Position numbers and translations under genes: made by a program. Source: Mycteria americana (Eukaryota; Chordata; Aves; Ciconiiformes; Ciconiidae). From it: a stretch of 64,000 nucleotides of DNA. The notes beneath the pieces are model-generated. The model was given only the letters and a program-made list of their open reading frames with translations, was not told the origin of the DNA and searched no databases. This document shows positions 39,247 through 53,600 of this stretch, in pieces; position 1 is the first letter of the stretch, and the number at the start of each line of letters is the position of its first letter. The DNA is taken from contig NC_134370.1 of assembly GCF_035582795.1 (NCBI RefSeq), positions 29,809,501 through 29,873,500 on the forward strand, read 5' to 3'.

Positions 39247-39270
39247 ATCTAATGTTTTGTACTCCTGGTG

Positions 39271-41450
39271 TTTGATTTCTAAGATTTGTTGCTTCCAGTC
39301 ACTAGTATTACCCTCTCTAAGGTTTAGACTGGCTACTGAGACTGCAATTTGTGGATAACTACAGAAATGGTGAAGGTTTGCTGGTGTTTGTGTGTATATT
39401 TTGCTGAAACTAATTCTTGATTTTTTTTTTTCAGTCTGGGCTGCTGAATAATAGATAACATGGGTGCTTTTCTCTTCACTTGTTCATGGCTTTCCATTAA
39501 CAATGAAGAGCTGCAGAATGGTGTAGAGAAATTATTAAATCTCTGGACACCCAAAAAGTTAACTGCTGTTTGCACTTTGCCATTATCCACAGTTATTGCT
39601 CTTGTGATTTGCACAGTCCATGGTTTGTCATGTCTGAGCAATGTTCCTGAAACTACTCTTGAGGTTGCAAAAGGGAGGTAACTTCCAGGTTTGAAGATGA
39701 GGCTTGCAGAAATAGGTTCATGTCTGCTTCTTTGACCACTTTAATGTTTCTTTAATGCATTAAAACATGATTTTGGTTTTAATAAGGTCAGAGAAACTTT
39801 TAACCAATAGATAATGGCTGTATTAAAATAATGCAATATCTGGAGTTAGATACTCTAGAATGTTAAGGCTGAATAATTTCTGATAAGAATTACTTAACTT
39901 GAATGGGGCTATTTGGTATGTATGTATAGAACTTGTAATAGATCCTGATATATCTCATACTAATGTCTGGTTTAAGCACAAGCCCAGATCTTACTCTGAA
40001 GTTGAGATTGAAGCTATTTCTCATTTTGACACTGGAAATGTGTAGGATGCCTATATCACTCTGTGCTTTAAGCTAGAGGAAACTGCCCATGATTCAGTTC
40101 TTGTTTTTCTTTTCTCCTATTATGTGGTCAAAACCTGTTTGTGTGTTACTTGCCAAGTGAGTTGTTTGGGGTGGTTTTATTAAATTCCCTTTCTCAAGAG
40201 TACTCCTGAAAGTGATATTTGATGGCAAATGTAGTGGGCTAAATAGTGTTAACAAGTTTTGTAAGTGGGAAAGCTTTTGCAGGAGCAAAGCTATACTCAA
40301 ACAATTTGAGAACAGGAGGCCTTGTTGACTTTTAAATATTCCCTGCTTTATAACAATTTTTTAAATGTTTGTACTTTTCTATTTTTTTCTCAATAACTGT
40401 TACTGCTGGCTAAAAAAAGTTATTGTTCCCGAAGTCTTCAGTATCTATCACTACAGGGTTTTGAATTTGATCTCCTAGCTCTTGGCAATGTGAGTCTGCA
40501 ACATACTTGCAACTGCTTTAAAGAGTTTGAATAAGAACAAGTTGTGCAATAGATCCTGTTCTTACCCTTTTTATCAAGTGACTTTTTAAATGTAAAAGGT
40601 TTCTGTAGAAATGTTCAGACACATTTGTTTTACTACAATTTTTCATTATCTAAAGTTAAACTCAGGTTCTCTTACTGGACATAATTTAATGAAATACCAG
40701 CTGCCTCCAAATCTTCACATGTGCCCACTTGTAATTTCTTGACCTTAATTTGTATCTTGTCGAAGCACTGTATGGACATTGACTACAGTTTCTTGTAAAC
40801 TTTGCTTCTACTGAATCTCACTCCAGGTTACAGTAGCTGCAACTCTGAAATTAGTACAGGACCGTGACCTCAGATACTTAGGAATATAGCTTGTGCCACT
40901 AGCAGGTAAAAACTCAGAGATGAGCTTTAAAATGGGAAAATGGAGGGGGAGTTGGTTTAAAGCTACAGTTTTGTGGTGGTTTTAACATGTTCAGTTAACA
41001 GTGGGGCTCACAGGTTGATTCATAATGTGCAGAAGTTGAATTGGTGCCAATTAGCCCTTTGCATTAAGCTACAGCTCTCATTTAAAACTCCATTGTTTCA
41101 GGTTGCATGATATAAGCTTGAGATTTTTTGGTAATGATTTTAAAGTCCCATTGATATAAGAAAAAGTTGCAAGTGGTATCCTGATTTGACAAAACCAAGT
41201 AGCTTAAAAACTTATTACAGAAGTGGTAATTGCCTGATGCTTCTTGTCTGATGTTTTCTAAGACCACTTGCTTGACAGGCCTTATTCTTACTGTTGTGTG
41301 TTAGTAGCTCAGTGAAGAACAGCAGTGATGCAAGTATCTGTAGGCCAAATAGATGAGCAAATGAGGCTTTTTGTATGTACAGCTTTAAAAGCAGCAGCTG
41401 TACCTGAGCTTTAGTAGTGTTGGTTATGAGGCAGCATGACAAATGCAAAG
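39271..41450. other. Intergenic gap between convergent genes
   Basis: No exon, repeat family or RNA gene recognised. It is bounded by the + strand poly(A) signal at 39241 and the - strand one at 41472. The size is inferred from those two signals. Confidence 0.5.
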
Positions 41451-41471
41451 TAGGGTTGGCAAAGCTGGTGT

Positions 41472-41477
41472 TTTATT
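41472..41477 (-). promoter_or_regulatory. Poly(A) signal of the RAP1GDS1-like gene
   Basis: Plus-strand TTTATT reads AATAAA on the minus strand, only 48 bases after the stop codon, giving an unusually short 3' UTR if used. Confidence 0.55.
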
Positions 41478-41525
41478 GCATTTGTCTCAGCAGCAGTGCA
41501 GGGTTGCTATGGGGAAGAAGGGAAG

Positions 41526-41659
41526 CTAGTGGGGTGTCTCTCCTCTCAAAACCTGCAATGTTGTGACAGCTTCCTTGACCACATTTGCATTGCTGTGACT
41601 GCAGAGTTGTTCGAGGGTTTCTTTAATCTTGTCCTCTTCTATTTCTTGTCTCAGATCAC
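41526..41659 (-). CDS. RAP1GDS1-like last coding exon with stop
   Basis: Starts after tcccattcag and encodes DLRQEIEEDKIKETLEQLCS then HSNANVVKEAVTTLQVL and RGETPH, ending in TAG at 41526-41528. It lines up with the human C-terminus around VVSKLRSHENKSVAQQA; the extreme tail is unrelated to the human one. Confidence 0.88.
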
Positions 41660-44600
41660 CTGAATGGGAGATGAAATGCTGACTTTTAGTGACATGCCAT
41701 TGCATAGTGGCTCCCAACAATTGTTGTAAGATAAGAGTTTGGAGTACTTGCTGTTTAAAATGAGCTGCTTTAAATAACTTTGTCTTAATAGATACCCTTT
41801 CAGCCATTGAAAGTATTGAACAAGTTAAGATTTTTTTTTTTCTCCTGTTTGACTTCCAAGAACTGATTGAACAGAAGAAAAGCACTTTGTTGAAAATGTA
41901 GTACAGGACAAGTTCTGGCATTTTTTGCCTGTATGCTTTTTGTTAGCCTTTCATATTAGTAAGACTTGACTCTTAGTGTTACAGTTAGTCTATAAAGTGC
42001 AAAGTGTATACACCTCTGGAAGAAAAGTCTTATAGATCACATCTGTTGTGTCAATACTCTGTAGTAGCACTGAAAAATGCAAATGCTTATCCCTATTCCA
42101 ATATCTGTGCGGCCACAGGGGAAAAAGAGTATACTGCAAAATCCAGCTTGTCTGCCCATGTAGGGTGGCTCCAGGATTTGAAAGGCAGCTCCCCTTGTGG
42201 CAGATCCTTGCCTGAGCATAATCATTATTTTCAATTTACATGATTTATGTATTAAGATGTGAGAAACTGGCATGAGATCTTTGAACTCCTGGTTTAAAGG
42301 TGGTTGTTTTCAGTTAGTGCCACATGTCCAGGATGAGTCTGATCTTGCTTGAAGCATTTTAAGTCTTCCCTATCCATGGAGTGAGAGAAACTGAAATAAT
42401 ATTCTTCATATGTTTTACTAAAAGTTGCTGTGCAGACAGCATTGCTAAAATTGTTGTTTTATCTCAGCTTCTGGTTTGCTTACAGCATAGGCAGAACAAT
42501 GTATGTCTGTCTGTGGAAGATGATACAGACTCTTTATTTCTTTGAACACAAAAATGCTGTGGTATGTACAGGACCTGGGACTGCCAGACATTTGTGCATG
42601 GTGAATTTGGACTGAGATGCCTTTATTCCAAGGCTCTAATTTTGCTATTTCAGGACTTGATTATGCCACTGACTCACTGGAATAAAGCCTTTCTTTTTTT
42701 ATTCAACTGATGGTTTAATCAACTTTTCATAAAGAAGCAAGCTACTTGACTGGGATTTTTGGTGATCAATAAAGAATGAACCTCTTTAATATCCTTTACG
42801 AGTCACTGACTGCAACATTGCAAGGAGCACATTTCAGTAATGGAAAACACTTGTGTTTTCATAACAAATAGCCATCCTTTCATCATAGACAACTTAAAAT
42901 GTAGTTACCTGAATTAAGAAGACTGCACAAAAGACCCATTGAATTATATTTCACCTCAGGACTTGTATTATCATCTTGTAGAAGTTTGTGTAAGCTTTGA
43001 ACTAGCTGTGATTCCTTAAAAGATTCTGCAAGGGTTTCTGAAAAATAAGTAAACAAATACTTGAGCTGTTACCTGAAAAGAAGCTAGGAAGTGAACACGC
43101 TTGCTTTCTAAAAAAAAAAAATAAATTCCTGACTGGCTTTGTTTCCAATTGGCTATACAGGGGTGTCTTTGGCATCTGTTTTCTATACTGGAGAATTTCT
43201 GTATTTTCTGTACAGTGTTTCTTCATTGGCCACATTCTGGAAGACAATCTTCGTACTATCGATTGTATAAAATAACCTCATAATAGATTAAAATTTGCAA
43301 TGATCAGTGCTAGAAATGTTGATTCACATTAGTTGCCCAATTGAGTTTGAGAGCCTTAATGGTGGAGCAAGCAGTAAAATGGGCTCTTTACGGTCTTGGT
43401 TGTTGGAATAAGAAATTCCAAATTTCAGGTTGACTATTTCTTTTCAGTTTATCTTTTGATGTATGTAGACTTATGGTGACTGTCTTTATTGTAATAAATT
43501 GAGACCCATTTTCAAATGTGATCAGTCATACAGGAAAAATCTAAAAAAAATTATATTCAGTCTCTCTGAAAACTAGCTCAGTAAAAGTAGTTAGAACCTT
43601 TATGGTTTTCTCACTTGTTTCATTTGCAGCTTCTACAAGGCCCTTTTGTCTATGCTTCTGCTTTATTCTCTCCTGCATTCAAATGTCTGTCTTCTGAAGA
43701 TTATTGCCTCCATTTATAGTCTTCATTGACCATTCAGGTCCATAATTTTGTCTTTAAGGCATTCTCATCTCTTTGTCTAGTCTTCATCACCTTTACTTTC
43801 CTTCTGTTCTTTTGTATAGGTTTCTAGCATTGTACCATGCTACTCAACAGATCGAGCCTGTCCACACAACCTGGTCATTTGACTCTACCCTAAACAAAAA
43901 AAATCTCAGTCAGTTCCTGAAGCCTGTTGCTTTTGCAATCTTCTGGATGGCTGACCTCCTTTATTTCATGCTGAAGAGCTAAATCCTAGACAAGAAACAT
44001 GCTTTTTCTTGCGTGTTATATAGAATTAACAGCATGACAATGTTTCTTAACTGAGGGTCTTGCACAGATAAATGCTTTTAGGGGGAAAAAAAATTACCTA
44101 AATCAATTGCAGATGCTATTGCCAAGGCATTCAGAGCCTCATTCTGCATGGCAGCATGTTTGCTTGTTGTCATGGAAACCAGATGCTTCACTCCCTGTGC
44201 CTCCTGGATGGCTTTGACCACTTCCTATAAAGCAAAGGTAAAATATCACAGATGGAAATCTGACTTATGAATAAAGTAGAATGAAGAGAGAAATGAGATT
44301 GCACTCTCCAGTCTCTGAATAGATGGAAATTATTTGCCTGCTGCAATGCAAACTGATGATATTTGAAGACTAGAGATAACATTTCTTTTGGTACCAATCA
44401 TACATGTCTGCTTGGGGCCAGTCTAATTTACTTGGAATATCAATACTTATAATTATGTATATGCATATCTATAAGATAAATAGATATGTTTTGTCTGAAC
44501 AGTTTTAGTTTGACCTTATTCCAGTCTTTCACTTCAAGCCTTCAAACTAGTGAAGATTAGTTTTACTTTATCAAAACCTGTGCAGATAGTATCTATTTTT

Positions 44601-47600
44601 TTATCACTACCTCAAAGTAAAGCACAGTTGGGATGCCTGTGTATAATAGCATGATTCAGAAGAAACAGGAGCCTGTTCTAATATGCCAGCAGATACAGAT
44701 TATACCAGATTCATCCATCACTAGGTAGATAAGTGGGCTCTTTGGAGCTCCTGGAGGACTGATGTTCAGGACAGGTCTGGGTTATCTCTGCCATTTTAAT
44801 TTGAAATTTGAAACTAATATTTGTGGAAATAGAAAAGCTTTACCTACTTACCATTTGTCAGGCCTTACTCAAGCAGGGTAAAAGTTGACAAGTGACAGTA
44901 AGTAACCATGTTGCTCGTTTCTGTGCAGTATCTGTGGCTGTGGAGAGCACTGTGTTCCTGCTCATGTCCCCCATACTGGTATTGAGGCAGACTAGAAGGG
45001 GTTTTACTGTCAATTTTCATGTTTTTAATGATAAAGCTGTATGTGCTGTTTAACACTTAACCCTAGCTATATTGACAAGCTTTAAAAATATTTGAGAAGG
45101 ATAAAGTAGAAACATATCAGACCAATAGCGCTCTTACTTGGGATCTGTTGTGACGCAAGATCGATGCTAGCAGCCGATTTGCTTCTCCATGAATGCCGGT
45201 GTGGTCGTTAACATTGCACCACTGCACAAGTCTGTTGAGCAGCATGGGGTCTTGGCCTAAGATTTCAGCTGCATCAGCTGAAGAGAAAAGCTTCATCAGG
45301 AGACATTCAAAATCAGGCTTCTCAGTCTTTTCTGTCACAGAAATGGGAATGTAGAAGTAGCCAGGACCACAAGCCTGAACTTGGTATCCTTTAAGAGCTG
45401 TAACTAAAGCATTGGGCTTTTAAGGGATCTTAGAAGTCTTTACCTGAGGAATGGCAGTTGTGTTAGGGCAACTCTTGGAGGTGAAGAATGAAGTAAGCTG
45501 TTCTGATAGACCTATTCTTTTTAAGGGGCTGCTGAAGTAGGGCTTAAAATGAGCAGCTTTGTATCTTTGAAAGCAAATATTCTGTTGCTATACTGAAATC
45601 TTCATGAGGACTGTCCCTTTCCCATTTGGTTTCTTGCACTTGCTCTTCAAGCCGTGCACAAATGTAATCATGTGCTCTTCAGAGTATGTTCTTGCTGTTT
45701 CAGTGCTCTCAGTAATGGTGATAATTACTGTTTTAGCATGTGGGAAGCCAAGTCTTAGTACGGAATTGCAGCATGTCCATAATTGCATGTCTCAAATCTT
45801 AATGTGTTTTGAACTGTGTATTAGGCATCATCAAAACTTCCCCCGGAGTTTGGAGGAGCCTTCTAATTTGCCTTCCCCTGTGTTTCAGGAACCCTATCTC
45901 AAGACTTGCTGGAAGTATTAATCTGTGTGGTTGACATTTGGAAAAAACCTCACTAGATAACTTTTCCTAAGAAGTGGAACTCTAATGATATGCTGTGGTT
46001 TAAGGCTTGTTGCTGCTAAGGGAGACTACTCCCAAAGCTCTTAGAAGTTCAGCAGCAAAAGGAACTTTACTCATGCTCTCTCGATATTGCATCAGTCTAA
46101 CACATGGTTCCACATGAGTCTTATTGCAGTTTAATAATGCATCTTTAAAGTGCTGTGGATCAAAAGTGACTAACTGGTGGAAAGCGATTTCCTAGGCAAG
46201 GGAAAAATGCAGATAAGGGTGCTGAGGACTGTGAAATACTCTATTTTAACCAAATATGTTAAGCAGGGTTTAGCCCTGAGAACATCCTGGTAAATACTTC
46301 TTCAGTAATCTCAGTTGATTCTGTTCAATACTTAGGACTTTGAAATTCTACATCTTGGTTCAACTAGAATTTTCTTCTAAGTGAAGAGTACCAGGAGAAA
46401 GATGATAAAGTAGTAATGTGCACAGCTTAAGCTGCCTTTTTGTAGGAATTGAGTGCTCACCCATTTGGCTTTGAGCACAAAAGAGCTGTTTTGTAAACTC
46501 CTAAACAGCTGTTTCCATGTGTTCTAGTTGACCATGAATGGAGGATATAAATGCACAGCACTTCCAACTGGGACACCAGCTGCAGCAACTGAGAGGCAAG
46601 AGTAGTCACAGGACAGGTGCTACCTTTTGGTGTAGAATGATTATTTGCAAAAATATACTGTGGTTATAAGATTTAAGTTAAATTTACGAGTCTGAGGTAG
46701 TTATCTGTAACTAAGGGGTTTTTCTTATTGATTTCATTTTGGTCATCTTGAGACCTGTCCTATGCCTGTTCCTCACCACTCAATGCTGGAGGACCCAGAG
46801 CAGATGAGCATGAAATGTGTGTTGTGTGCTCTGAAGGAAGGCTTTACCACATCTTTCATGGGAAGTGTGCATTCCCTAAGAAGGGCTATAAAGGGTTTGT
46901 GAGCTTTTTACAATCTTATTCTGCTTTTCCAGTCTTTTAAAATAGTTCCAGGCCTGAAAGAAGGTGACCGGGGAGATCCCTGCTCCTTTTGGAAGCAGAT
47001 TCAGAAAGGGAAGAATCTGTGGAAAGGTCTGTGTGGTTTTAAGATACTGGGAAGTTGTCTCTTGGAGCTTTGCTGAAGCAAAGACTTGAGGAAGAACCAA
47101 CATTAAGATCCAGAACAGAAGGGGTAGGTTTGGCTGATAGGGGCATCAGCCTGCTCCTGTTTCTTTAACTGTCCCTTTCTGTGTGTTGCATTTGTTTTGA
47201 GATATTCTGGAAAGGGTCAAATAGATTGTGTACCAGAAGGTCAGTGTCAATAAACCACATGATTACTCTGGATATTTTGTAGAAACTCTTAAGTCCATTT
47301 ATACTCCTTCTGTTTTGGGGAGGGAGATGAGGAAGGACAGACACTTCCTTTTTTTTATTTGTCCAGTACACTAAGGAACAATCCATAGATCAAAATCCCA
47401 CAAGGAATCTGGGGGAGCTTCTAGCCTAGTCAAACATGCTTGTTTTGAGATAAGTTACTTGTTGCACAACCACCTGTATATTACCTCCTGTAACAGAAAG
47501 GCTTTTGTTTCTAGGTCAGATGTTACATGTTAGTCTGAGGAGATCATGGTAATCCAGTTTAATACAGAAAGCTGAAAGAGGTAAGAGGGTGGTGAATGGA

Positions 47601-50600
47601 ACCAGTCTAAGAGGTTTGCTCAAAGGAGGCGTCTTGACCCAGTTTGACAGGGACTTCCTGATATCTGTCAGCAATAGAGCTCTGAGATAAAACCCAATTA
47701 TTCTTAACAGGAACAGGAGGATCTTTTAATTTACAAAACTCCAAATTTGAATAAATGATGTGTATGATTGAACTTTCAGTTATCTGAAAGTCCTTTGGCT
47801 GTTGAAGTGCACAAATTTTTCTGTTCCTCTGAAGCAAAACAGTGGAAAAAACGGGTTAATGTTAACATCTCTTTAGTGTAATGAAGCTGACAGATCTGAC
47901 TGCAGTTTTCTATAGTTAGAAAGAAATCTCCCTCTTCTAGTCTGTAGGCCTCAGCAAGCTCAGTGATTGTCAGAGTAATGAATTTATACTAGATAATGCA
48001 ATTAACTGATTTAGTGTGGACTTCTTAGTAGATGTGTATTCATAAGAGTTTCAGGTTGAGTTAATTAAGGGCAATGTTAGCTCATGAGTAAACAGAATAC
48101 GAAGTAATTAAAGGTGGGAGAATTATGTGCTCCTAGGCAGGAATGGGTAAACATTGGATAATCTTCTACTTCTTTTTTCTAATCAACATTTTGATATCTG
48201 TATTGTTTCAGATGCAGAAGTTATACCATTTTGTGCCAAATTCCGACTGCATACTAGGGCTGGTAAATAGCATTGAGTAAATAAAAAAAGATAACTTAGC
48301 GTTTGATAATTTATATCTGTGTTGCTATGATGTCTCAATTTTAAAAGCTAAATGGTCTCCCCTGTCACAATTCAGATATAACTTTGAAGAAATAAGCTTT
48401 TAATGACTTCCTTCAAAGCCTGAGAGGAAGAAGAGGCTAAATTTCTGTATCTCTTGCAATGCCCATTTCCTACCATGGTGAAATATAAGTGAAAGCAGCC
48501 TTTTACTGGACTGGAACAAGTGCAAATTAATATGAGTGCTAGATCTAAGTTTTATATCATGTATATTCATTTGAAAAAGGATGCAAGTAGCTGCCATATC
48601 AAAGTGGTGTCTGCAGTGTTGTACATGAGTGCAGCATGGAATGTAGAAGAGTGAGGTTTATTCCCCTTTCATATAACTAACAAATTTGTTATTGTAATTG
48701 TTCTGTACCAGCTGTTAGTTCTTATAGCAAAATGGTCATAACTTTTCTGATTCTGTTTTTGACCTATTTCTTGTTATTCCTGCATGTCAAGGTGGTCTGT
48801 ACTGATTAGTGTTCTAGAGCAGCTGCTCTGGTGATATGAAAGAATTAGAACATTTATCATTAAAAAAACCCAAACTCCACAGCACTTGTTTTTGTGTTAT
48901 ACTCTGGTAAGAAGCTAGATAAGTCTAAGGGTAAATTAAGATACTGTAGTAGATATTAATGTAATTCTGACATTGTGCATGTTTCTCAAAATGCAACTAT
49001 AGGCACAACGTGAGTGTTGTTGCCTTTGCATATCCACCTCTGTGTAAAACTGAATGAAGTGCAAGTAGATAATTCAACATTTAGTTTACAAAAGTAAATT
49101 CAACACTTGAGCCACACCAGCAAGATAAACCTGGCAACATGTGTATAGAGAGACTGTGACTGGTAGAAACTCATTTCTCCTGACTCTCTCCACCCCAGCT
49201 CCCTTCAATCCTTTTATATTCTCCAGTTCTTCTATTGATTTAGCACTGTAAATCCTTAGCCTGACTCTCTTCCATCATACTCATGCCTTGCTGGTATATC
49301 TCTGGTGGAAAACATTTTCCTTTTAGGCCTTTGCCATTTCTCACTCACTACTGCAGATTCTTCCATTTGGTTTGGTTTTTATCTACCTCTGAGGCTGACT
49401 GGGTCAGTATGGAAGGCTCACAGCCTCTGGCAATAATCTCTGTTGGAACCTCTCCAGATTGAGTGGAATTAGATTAGAAGGACACTTAGCCTGTAGTGTC
49501 CTTGCACATCCATTGTCTTGCAGGGGGAAGAGGGTGTATAGTTGACATCAGTAAACATTAGCAGTTCCCTACCTTGACCATCTGCTAACATCCGTAGTGT
49601 TCCAAGAAGTTTAAACTGCACAGGAGGCACCTCTGACCTTAGAAGTGCCTGAATCCGTTCTGCCACACCTTCCTCTAGCATTTGAACCTTGTTAACAACT
49701 AGAAAATGGAAAAAAAAAAATGTTGATATGAAGCTCAGTAACTACACAAGTATCTGAAAATACAGATATGACATAACTAGTGTTCTGAATTTTATGCTCT
49801 GTTATGCTCTTAGCAAAAGGTCCACCTTGTTAGAGTGCTCAGTAATGAAGCCAGGACTACCTGACTGTTTAGGCTTCTCTTTTGAGCTAAAAACTTACTA
49901 GGAATTGGCTGTTACGATACTGTGGTTACTTTTTATCTCCGCCCTGCCTGGAATGAAGTACATAAAAGAGGATAAACACAGCATTGTTGTTTCTCTTTCT
50001 AGTTGTAATAGATTATCCATCCACTTACATGAGCAAGCCTTTCCTGTGCTTGCTCATTTTAACTGAGCTGGGTGGCAGAAGTGATTTACGTAAACATATT
50101 TCTTGAATGAATTTTTTGTTTTTGAGCTCACTGATCCCCTGTTGTTCATGCCTTTGTTTCTGTGCTTTCCTCTCCTAATTCTTGCATCTTTGCTCCAGTC
50201 ATTAGTGCAGTAATCCTTTGTAATCAGAAGCTTGTCTGGAAAGAGTCCTAATGCTGTGCTACCAAAAGCTGCTTCCTCCAAAGCAATTTTTGTCCCATCC
50301 CCTCTGCATGCCTTTTTTTGAGGTGCAGGGGAATGACAGGACAGTGAAATCAGGGGGATAACTGTTCTGTCTCTTCCTCCTGTTGGGCAAATTGAGAAGC
50401 AGACAGTTAAGTAACTTGCTCTTAATGTCCTTGTTTTTTAGTGGCACAGACTGACTTCGTTCACTAGAGCATAATGACTTAAAAAAATTTTCTTATAAGC
50501 ACCTGTTCTCTAAGATCACTACTTAAATTGAAGACTTCCCGTGTACCCATTTGCAAATGTTGGCCCCTATTTAGTTCATTTTTATTTTATGATTTATTTG

Positions 50601-53600
50601 GATTTGCACTCAGTCTTTTTTTTTTTCTCCAGGTAGTAGACTATATTGTTGAAAGTGATAGTTTGTGTATTTCTGGAAGTAATTTATTATTGTGAGGGAA
50701 TGTCTTACAGCTTCCATATTCTGATATTTTTACAAATTGATGAGGAAAAGCACAGTGTAGAAATAGCACTTTTAGTGCTATGCATTGCCCACACTTGGAA
50801 AGATCTAAAATTGTTTGTAATAGACTTGAACAGGACAAATAACCAAAATAGACTCTGTATTGATCCATTGATATTTTATACTTAAGAGTTGAGCCTTTTA
50901 AAGTACAGTTGCAAAGAACACTAATATCTACTGGTACTATGTATAGCAAGCAGTGATATAGGGGTGAAGTTGTAGGTTGCAACCACATTTTTCTGGAGTT
51001 TCAGATCCCATAATCTTTGCAAGATCAGCTGTGTTCATTGCTTTAAGGAACTCCCAAGAAATGCCTGGGCTTGGCATTGCAAAGTGGGCCTTGGTATTTG
51101 TTGAGGAATGGGTCCTGTTGTGAATTAGAATATGATCATCTCTGCTTGTTGTCAAAGGAAACTACATCAAAATTGCTATCTTTCAAATGAGATTAATTGG
51201 TATCTTTGGTTGTAATCATTAAATCCTATTGTACATATTGCAGGAGTGAGGTCAATGACAACTAAGTATGGGACATCCCTAGGCTTATATCCACCTTTTC
51301 ATTCTAATAGAGGTAGTTACACTTCGCCTACTAAATTACTCTCCTAATTTCAGCTGGATGGCGCTCTGATTTTTCATGATTTTATGATTATTTTCTAATA
51401 GCTCTGTGTTAGGTTGCAACTGATGTAAGATAGCTGGCATGCATGGTCGAAATACTGCATAGTTCTATTAGCACCAAAAAGTAATTTGCACAGGCGTCTG
51501 TCTGCTGATGTGATTAGTGGTAGAAAATCTCTTCACAGAGAAATAAAATATACATAGAAGCAGTGAGGGGCTTATGGTGTGAAATGTTTATTAAAATACT
51601 GAATAGACAGACATGTCTGGCTATTATGATGCAGAGAGTGTGATAATACTAAAAGCCAAACTAAATAAATTACTTCAGAGCATATCAGAAATAAGTTGAA
51701 AGAAATAGGTGAAGGTCTGAAGAGAGCTATGTGCAAGAAGAAAGGAGGGTGTATCAGGCTTTAAAAGGAAGTAGTGGAGGCAAAGTAGCAACTAGTATAT
51801 TCTGGGGCTCTCACTTGTTCAAAGCAATGATTATGTATAAAACTCTTAAACCAAGTATGCTGGCTAGCTTACATAATAAAATTGGCAGACAACTTAAAGT
51901 TCTTTTATTTTCAGAATACAGCTTTGGTGTCATGCTCTTCTCTGGACTACTGTATAGCAGTGTAAGGACTGTGGTGCAGGGTGCTGTACTGTTAAGTCTC
52001 TAGCAAAACATTTTTGGCCTGAATTGCACTTTCACATGGAAGCAATAAATTTGAGATGAGAAGCAGCACAATCTTCTGATGTGTATTAACAAAAGATCAC
52101 AGGAGTAGGATCATAGAATCATTTGGGTTGAAAGGGACCTTTAAAGGTCATCTAGTCCAACCCCCCTGCAATGAGCAGGGACATCTTCAACTAGATAGGT
52201 TGCTCAGAGCCCTGTCCAACCTGACCTTGAATGTTTCCAGGGATGGGGCCTCTACCACCTCTCTGGGCAACCTGTGCCAGTGTTTCACCACCCTCACTGT
52301 AAAAAATGTCTTCCTTATATCTAGTCTGAATCTACCCTCTTTTAGTTTAAAACCATTACCCCTTGTCCTGTTGCAACAGGCCCTACTAAAAAGTCTGTCC
52401 TCATCTTTCTTATATGCCCCTTTTAAGTGCTGTAGTTTAAGTGTGTTACAAAGGCCAAATTTGCAATGAATATTGGCTTTATAGAAGAGGAACAGGATTA
52501 TGAAATCCCTACCAGCTGTGATGTGATAGCTCCACCCCATATTCTGCATTTTAAGCTATAAAACCAGTTCCGAATTTTTTTTTGAACTGCTGTATGCTGT
52601 TAATATGAAACCACTTCAGCAGCTGGCAATGAGATCACACTTTATTATATCTAGAACCTTTATGTAGATGAGAAGTCCTGATGAATTATTCGAATATTAT
52701 ATGTATCTGCGGGGGGGGGGGGGGGAGGTCAATTGCCCATCAAAATACGAGGGACTGGAATTGGTGACTTGGACAGAGCTGCACAGATGTCCATTAAATG
52801 ACCCATGTTTATAAAAGAATCACAGTAAGTCAATTGCCTTTAAGCTATGTACCTGGTATAGCAAGGTTTCGAAGTGCACTGAGTGCAGCATGTTGAACAG
52901 AGATGTCCCCACCCTCTACGTGTTTCTCCAAAAGATCCAGAAGCTGATGTATGACTCCCAGCTGTACCATTCTTACACAGTTGCCATCTGAAGAAACAGG
53001 CAAAACCAAGCAGGTGAGAGAGATAAGCACAATAATAGAAATTAATCATGCAAATTGAGAGTTCAGGGAGTCTGCCTTGACTGTTTTCATGTCTTGATAA
53101 GATTGAGACTGTATCTTTTGCATTGTTTTTTACAACCTTCAGCTCTCTAGAGATGTGGGCATGAGCCACCTGTGAACCGATGCCGAGACACCCTCTGGTA
53201 AAGCTTAGCTTGAGACAGCTTTCTAGGGACAGTAACTGTCAATTTTTTCCTCCATACTGCTTTATTTTCCACCTATATATCTGGTGGAGTACTGGTGGCA
53301 TCTTCCATTTCTCCACAGGATAGCTTTAATACACCAATTTTGCTATTCTACTGGTTTAAGAGACTATTGTGAGACCAGGGATCTTATCCAGCAATGGTGA
53401 GTCCAATTACTAGTTTTGTACTGCTGTAACTCCTTGTACTCAATCAAATAACTAATCATCGGAAGAATCAGACCTAGGTTTTTCTTACCTGTTTTGAGAA
53501 ACCCACTTTCTGAAATGAGAAGTCTGATTGTGTTGCACTCCTATGAAGCTAGGAAAATATGAGTTGACCTAGAGAGTTTGGATCTGTTTAATGCTGGTGA

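Larger units (their letters stand above)
35573..39270 (+). other. TSPAN14: TSPAN14 3' UTR (probable extent)
   Basis: This sequence follows the stop with no conserved coding exon and ends at the first strong AATAAA with a GT-rich downstream element. A proximal ATTAAA at 35670-35675 could give a very short form. A Pumilio-type TGTAAATA sits at 36336-36343 beside an AU-rich stretch. The extent is inferred from signals only. Confidence 0.55.
49699..52852 (-). other. RAP1GDS1-like intron between family exons 10 and 11
   Basis: Non-coding; holds a CR1 3' fragment at 52110-52435 and a G15 run at 52711-52725. Confidence 0.85.

Noticed and set aside
45278..45331. Earlier acceptor (gtgacag) for family exon 12, adding EKTEKPDFECLLMKLFSS
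   Set aside because: The acceptor cttttctcttcag at 45277 is stronger, joins in the right phase with the previous exon and gives AD-AAEILG against AE-AAEQLG of RAP1GDS1.
53170..53260. Candidate minus-strand copy of family exon 9 containing KLYQRV
   Set aside because: The similarity to FQRV covers only three or four residues and no QLAGALAIANFAR-like stretch follows. The copy at 55997-56127 matches over its whole length and in order.
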